A DNA stretch of 14,474 bases from an uncultured Eubacteriales bacterium (GTDB lineage Bacteria > Bacillota > Clostridia > Monoglobales > Monoglobaceae): contig URTH01000033.1 of NCBI GenBank assembly GCA_900550775.1, positions 1-14,474 of the forward strand, in the 5' to 3' direction. The position numbers and the translations under genes were made by a program. The stretch's first letter is position 1, and every line of letters begins with the position of its first letter. The notes under the pieces are model-generated. The model ran no database searches. It had not been told where the DNA came from and saw only the letters and a list, made by a program, of their open reading frames with translations. Of this stretch, positions 13,385 to 14,474 are shown in pieces.

Positions 13385-14329
13385 ATGATGGATCAAAACG
13401 GAAAAATTTATGTTGCCGGTCATAAAGGCATGGTCGGCTCGGCCATTGTCCGCGCTTTAAAAAAGAACGGATATACCAATATCGTCACCCGCTCCCACCG
13501 GGAGATTGACCTGACCCGTCAGGATCAGGTGGAACGCTTTTTTGACGAGGAGGCGCCGGACTATGTATTCCTGGCCGCTGCGAAAGTCGGCGGCATTATC
13601 GCCAACAGCCGGCACCTGGCAGATTTTATGTACGAAAATATGATCTTAGAGATGAATGTCATTCATGAGGCATGGAAGCACAACTGCAAAAAACTGATGT
13701 TTTTGGGTTCTTCCTGCATCTATCCGAAGATGGCGCCGCAGCCGATGCCGGAGAGCTGCCTGCTCACCAGTTCGCTTGAACAAACCAACGAGGCATATGC
13801 GCTTGCAAAGATTTCCGGGCTGAAATACTGTGAATATTTAAACCGCCAGTACGGCACGGATTATATCAGCGTCATGCCGACAAATCTTTACGGCCCCAAC
13901 GACAACTACCATCCGGAGCATTCCCACGTTCTTCCGGCGCTGATCCGCCGTTTCCATGAGGCGAAGGAGAGCGGTGCTGCAAGTGTAACCTGCTGGGGGG
14001 ATGGTTCTCCGCTGCGTGAGTTTCTGTATGTGGATGACCTGGCAAATCTGTGTGTGTTCCTGATGAACAACTACTCAGGTAACGAGACTGTCAATGCCGG
14101 TACCGGTAAGGAACTGACTATTAAGGAGCTGACTGAGCTGGTTGCGAAGGTTGTAGGCTATAACGGTGAGTTCAAATGGGATCCTGATAAGCCAAATGGT
14201 ACACCGCGTAAGCTTCTGGATGTTTCCAAGGCAACGAACCTTGGCTGGACGTATAAAACTGAGCTTGAGGATGGCATACGCCTTGCGTATGAGGACTTCC
14301 TGAATAATCCCATGCGCGCTGAACGCTGA
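13385..14329 (+). CDS. fcl: GDP-L-fucose synthase
   Basis: This short-chain dehydrogenase/reductase epimerises and reduces GDP-4-keto-6-deoxy-D-mannose to GDP-L-fucose with NADPH. The 314-residue protein has the glycine-rich nucleotide-binding motif GHKGMVGSA at 12-20 and FLAAAKVGGI at 62-71. The catalytic triad region follows as FLGSSCIYP (Ser109/110) and EAYALAK with Tyr138 and Lys142. Next come PTNLYGPNDNYHPEHSHVLP and the substrate-binding WGDGSPLREFLYVDDLA. Length is normal. GAGGGG at 13371-13376 lies 8 nt before the first of two adjacent ATGs; starting at the second would change only one residue. The last third of the gene, from about 13980, uses more GGT, ACT, TTC and AAG codons than the first part and than gmd, a possible recombination trace. 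It is preceded by the long hairpin region. Confidence 0.96.
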   Translation: MMDQNGKIYVAGHKGMVGSAIVRALKKNGYTNIVTRSHREIDLTRQDQVERFFDEEAPDYVFLAAAKVGGIIANSRHLADFMYENMILEMNVIHEAWKHNCKKLMFLGSSCIYPKMAPQPMPESCLLTSSLEQTNEAYALAKISGLKYCEYLNRQYGTDYISVMPTNLYGPNDNYHPEHSHVLPALIRRFHEAKESGAASVTCWGDGSPLREFLYVDDLANLCVFLMNNYSGNETVNAGTGKELTIKELTELVAKVVGYNGEFKWDPDKPNGTPRKLLDVSKATNLGWTYKTELEDGIRLAYEDFLNNPMRAER

Positions 14330-14353
14330 TCTTATTTTTACGAGGAGAAGATT

Positions 14354-14474
14354 ATGAATATCATTTTGTTGTCCGGCGGTTCCGGAAAGCGTCTGTGGCC
14401 CCTTTCCAATGACATCCGTTCCAAACAGTTTATCAAGATTTTCAAAAAAGAGGACGGCACCTATGAGTCCATGG
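14354..14474 (+). CDS. manC: Mannose-1-phosphate guanylyltransferase, N-terminal part
   Basis: Forty codons are visible before the window ends. The N-terminus reads MNIILLSGGSGKRLWPLSND and continues to a KQFIKIF segment. This is the sugar-nucleotide pyrophosphorylase signature GGxGxRLWPLS with the following KQF. The combination with gmd and fcl points to GDP-mannose synthesis from mannose-1-phosphate and GTP, the substrate supply for the two preceding enzymes. GAGGAGA at 14342-14348 lies 5 nt before the ATG and the gap to fcl is 24 nt, so it is in the same operon. Another nucleotidyltransferase specificity cannot be excluded from 40 residues, and it is unknown whether a ManA-type isomerase domain is fused at the C-terminus. 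Confidence 0.85.
   Translation, partial: MNIILLSGGSGKRLWPLSNDIRSKQFIKIFKKEDGTYESM

Noticed and set aside
1..14474. CRISPR array, toxin-antitoxin, retron or transposon
   Set aside because: No regularly spaced repeats, reverse transcriptase, transposase, integrase or toxin-like small gene pair is visible on either strand.

Overview
The window looks like chromosomal DNA from an anaerobic Gram-positive Clostridia-type bacterium, probably of the Oscillospiraceae/Ruminococcaceae kind. This is inferred from an RNase Y gene, strong Shine-Dalgarno sequences, use of TTG and GTG starts, sigma-A-type promoters, moderately GC-rich coding sequence with AT-rich gaps, and a DUF6323/DUF6179-like gene pair that I recall from Clostridia. 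No species can be assigned from sequence alone. There are no rRNA or tRNA genes, CRISPR arrays, insertion sequences or phage genes.

Layout. (1) 1-1406: the 5' end of pckA (minus) is divergent from a LysR-type regulator gene (plus), across a 251-bp region with promoters facing both ways and two dyads. (2) 1536-4341: a ComEC-like metallo-beta-lactamase lipoprotein with its own extended -10 promoter, followed by two uncharacterised genes (DUF6323-like and DUF6179-like). The second of these starts at TTG inside the stop codon of the first. (3) 4469-5717: a small membrane protein with half of a family-2 glycosyltransferase-like fold, then truA. (4) 5718-8524: a bidirectional terminator, then rny and a dusB-type gene, both on the minus strand with separate promoters. 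(5) 8525-8826: a 302-bp divergent promoter region. (6) 8827-14474: a plus-strand exopolysaccharide operon that runs off the right edge. It contains the initiating phosphoglycosyltransferase, a family-4 glycosyltransferase, an uncharacterised NTP_transf_5-like protein, gmd, fcl and the start of a manC-type gene.

How the genes fit together. ManC would make GDP-mannose, Gmd would dehydrate it, and Fcl would convert the product to GDP-L-fucose. The sugar transferase would load the first sugar onto undecaprenyl phosphate and the GT4 enzyme would extend it, giving a probably fucose-containing surface polysaccharide. The flippase, polymerase and chain-length genes are not in the window. TruA, Dus and RNase Y are RNA modification and turnover housekeeping genes. 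PckA with the divergent LysR protein is a carbon-metabolism unit.

The least explained sequences are these: the 180-bp gap between gmd and fcl, almost all of which can fold into one long nested hairpin ending 5 nt before the fcl ribosome-binding site; a smaller possible switch hairpin in front of the DUF6323-like gene; the DUF6323/DUF6179 pair itself; and the NTP_transf_5-like gene translationally coupled to gmd. I found no clear evidence of a complete new defence or mobile system.
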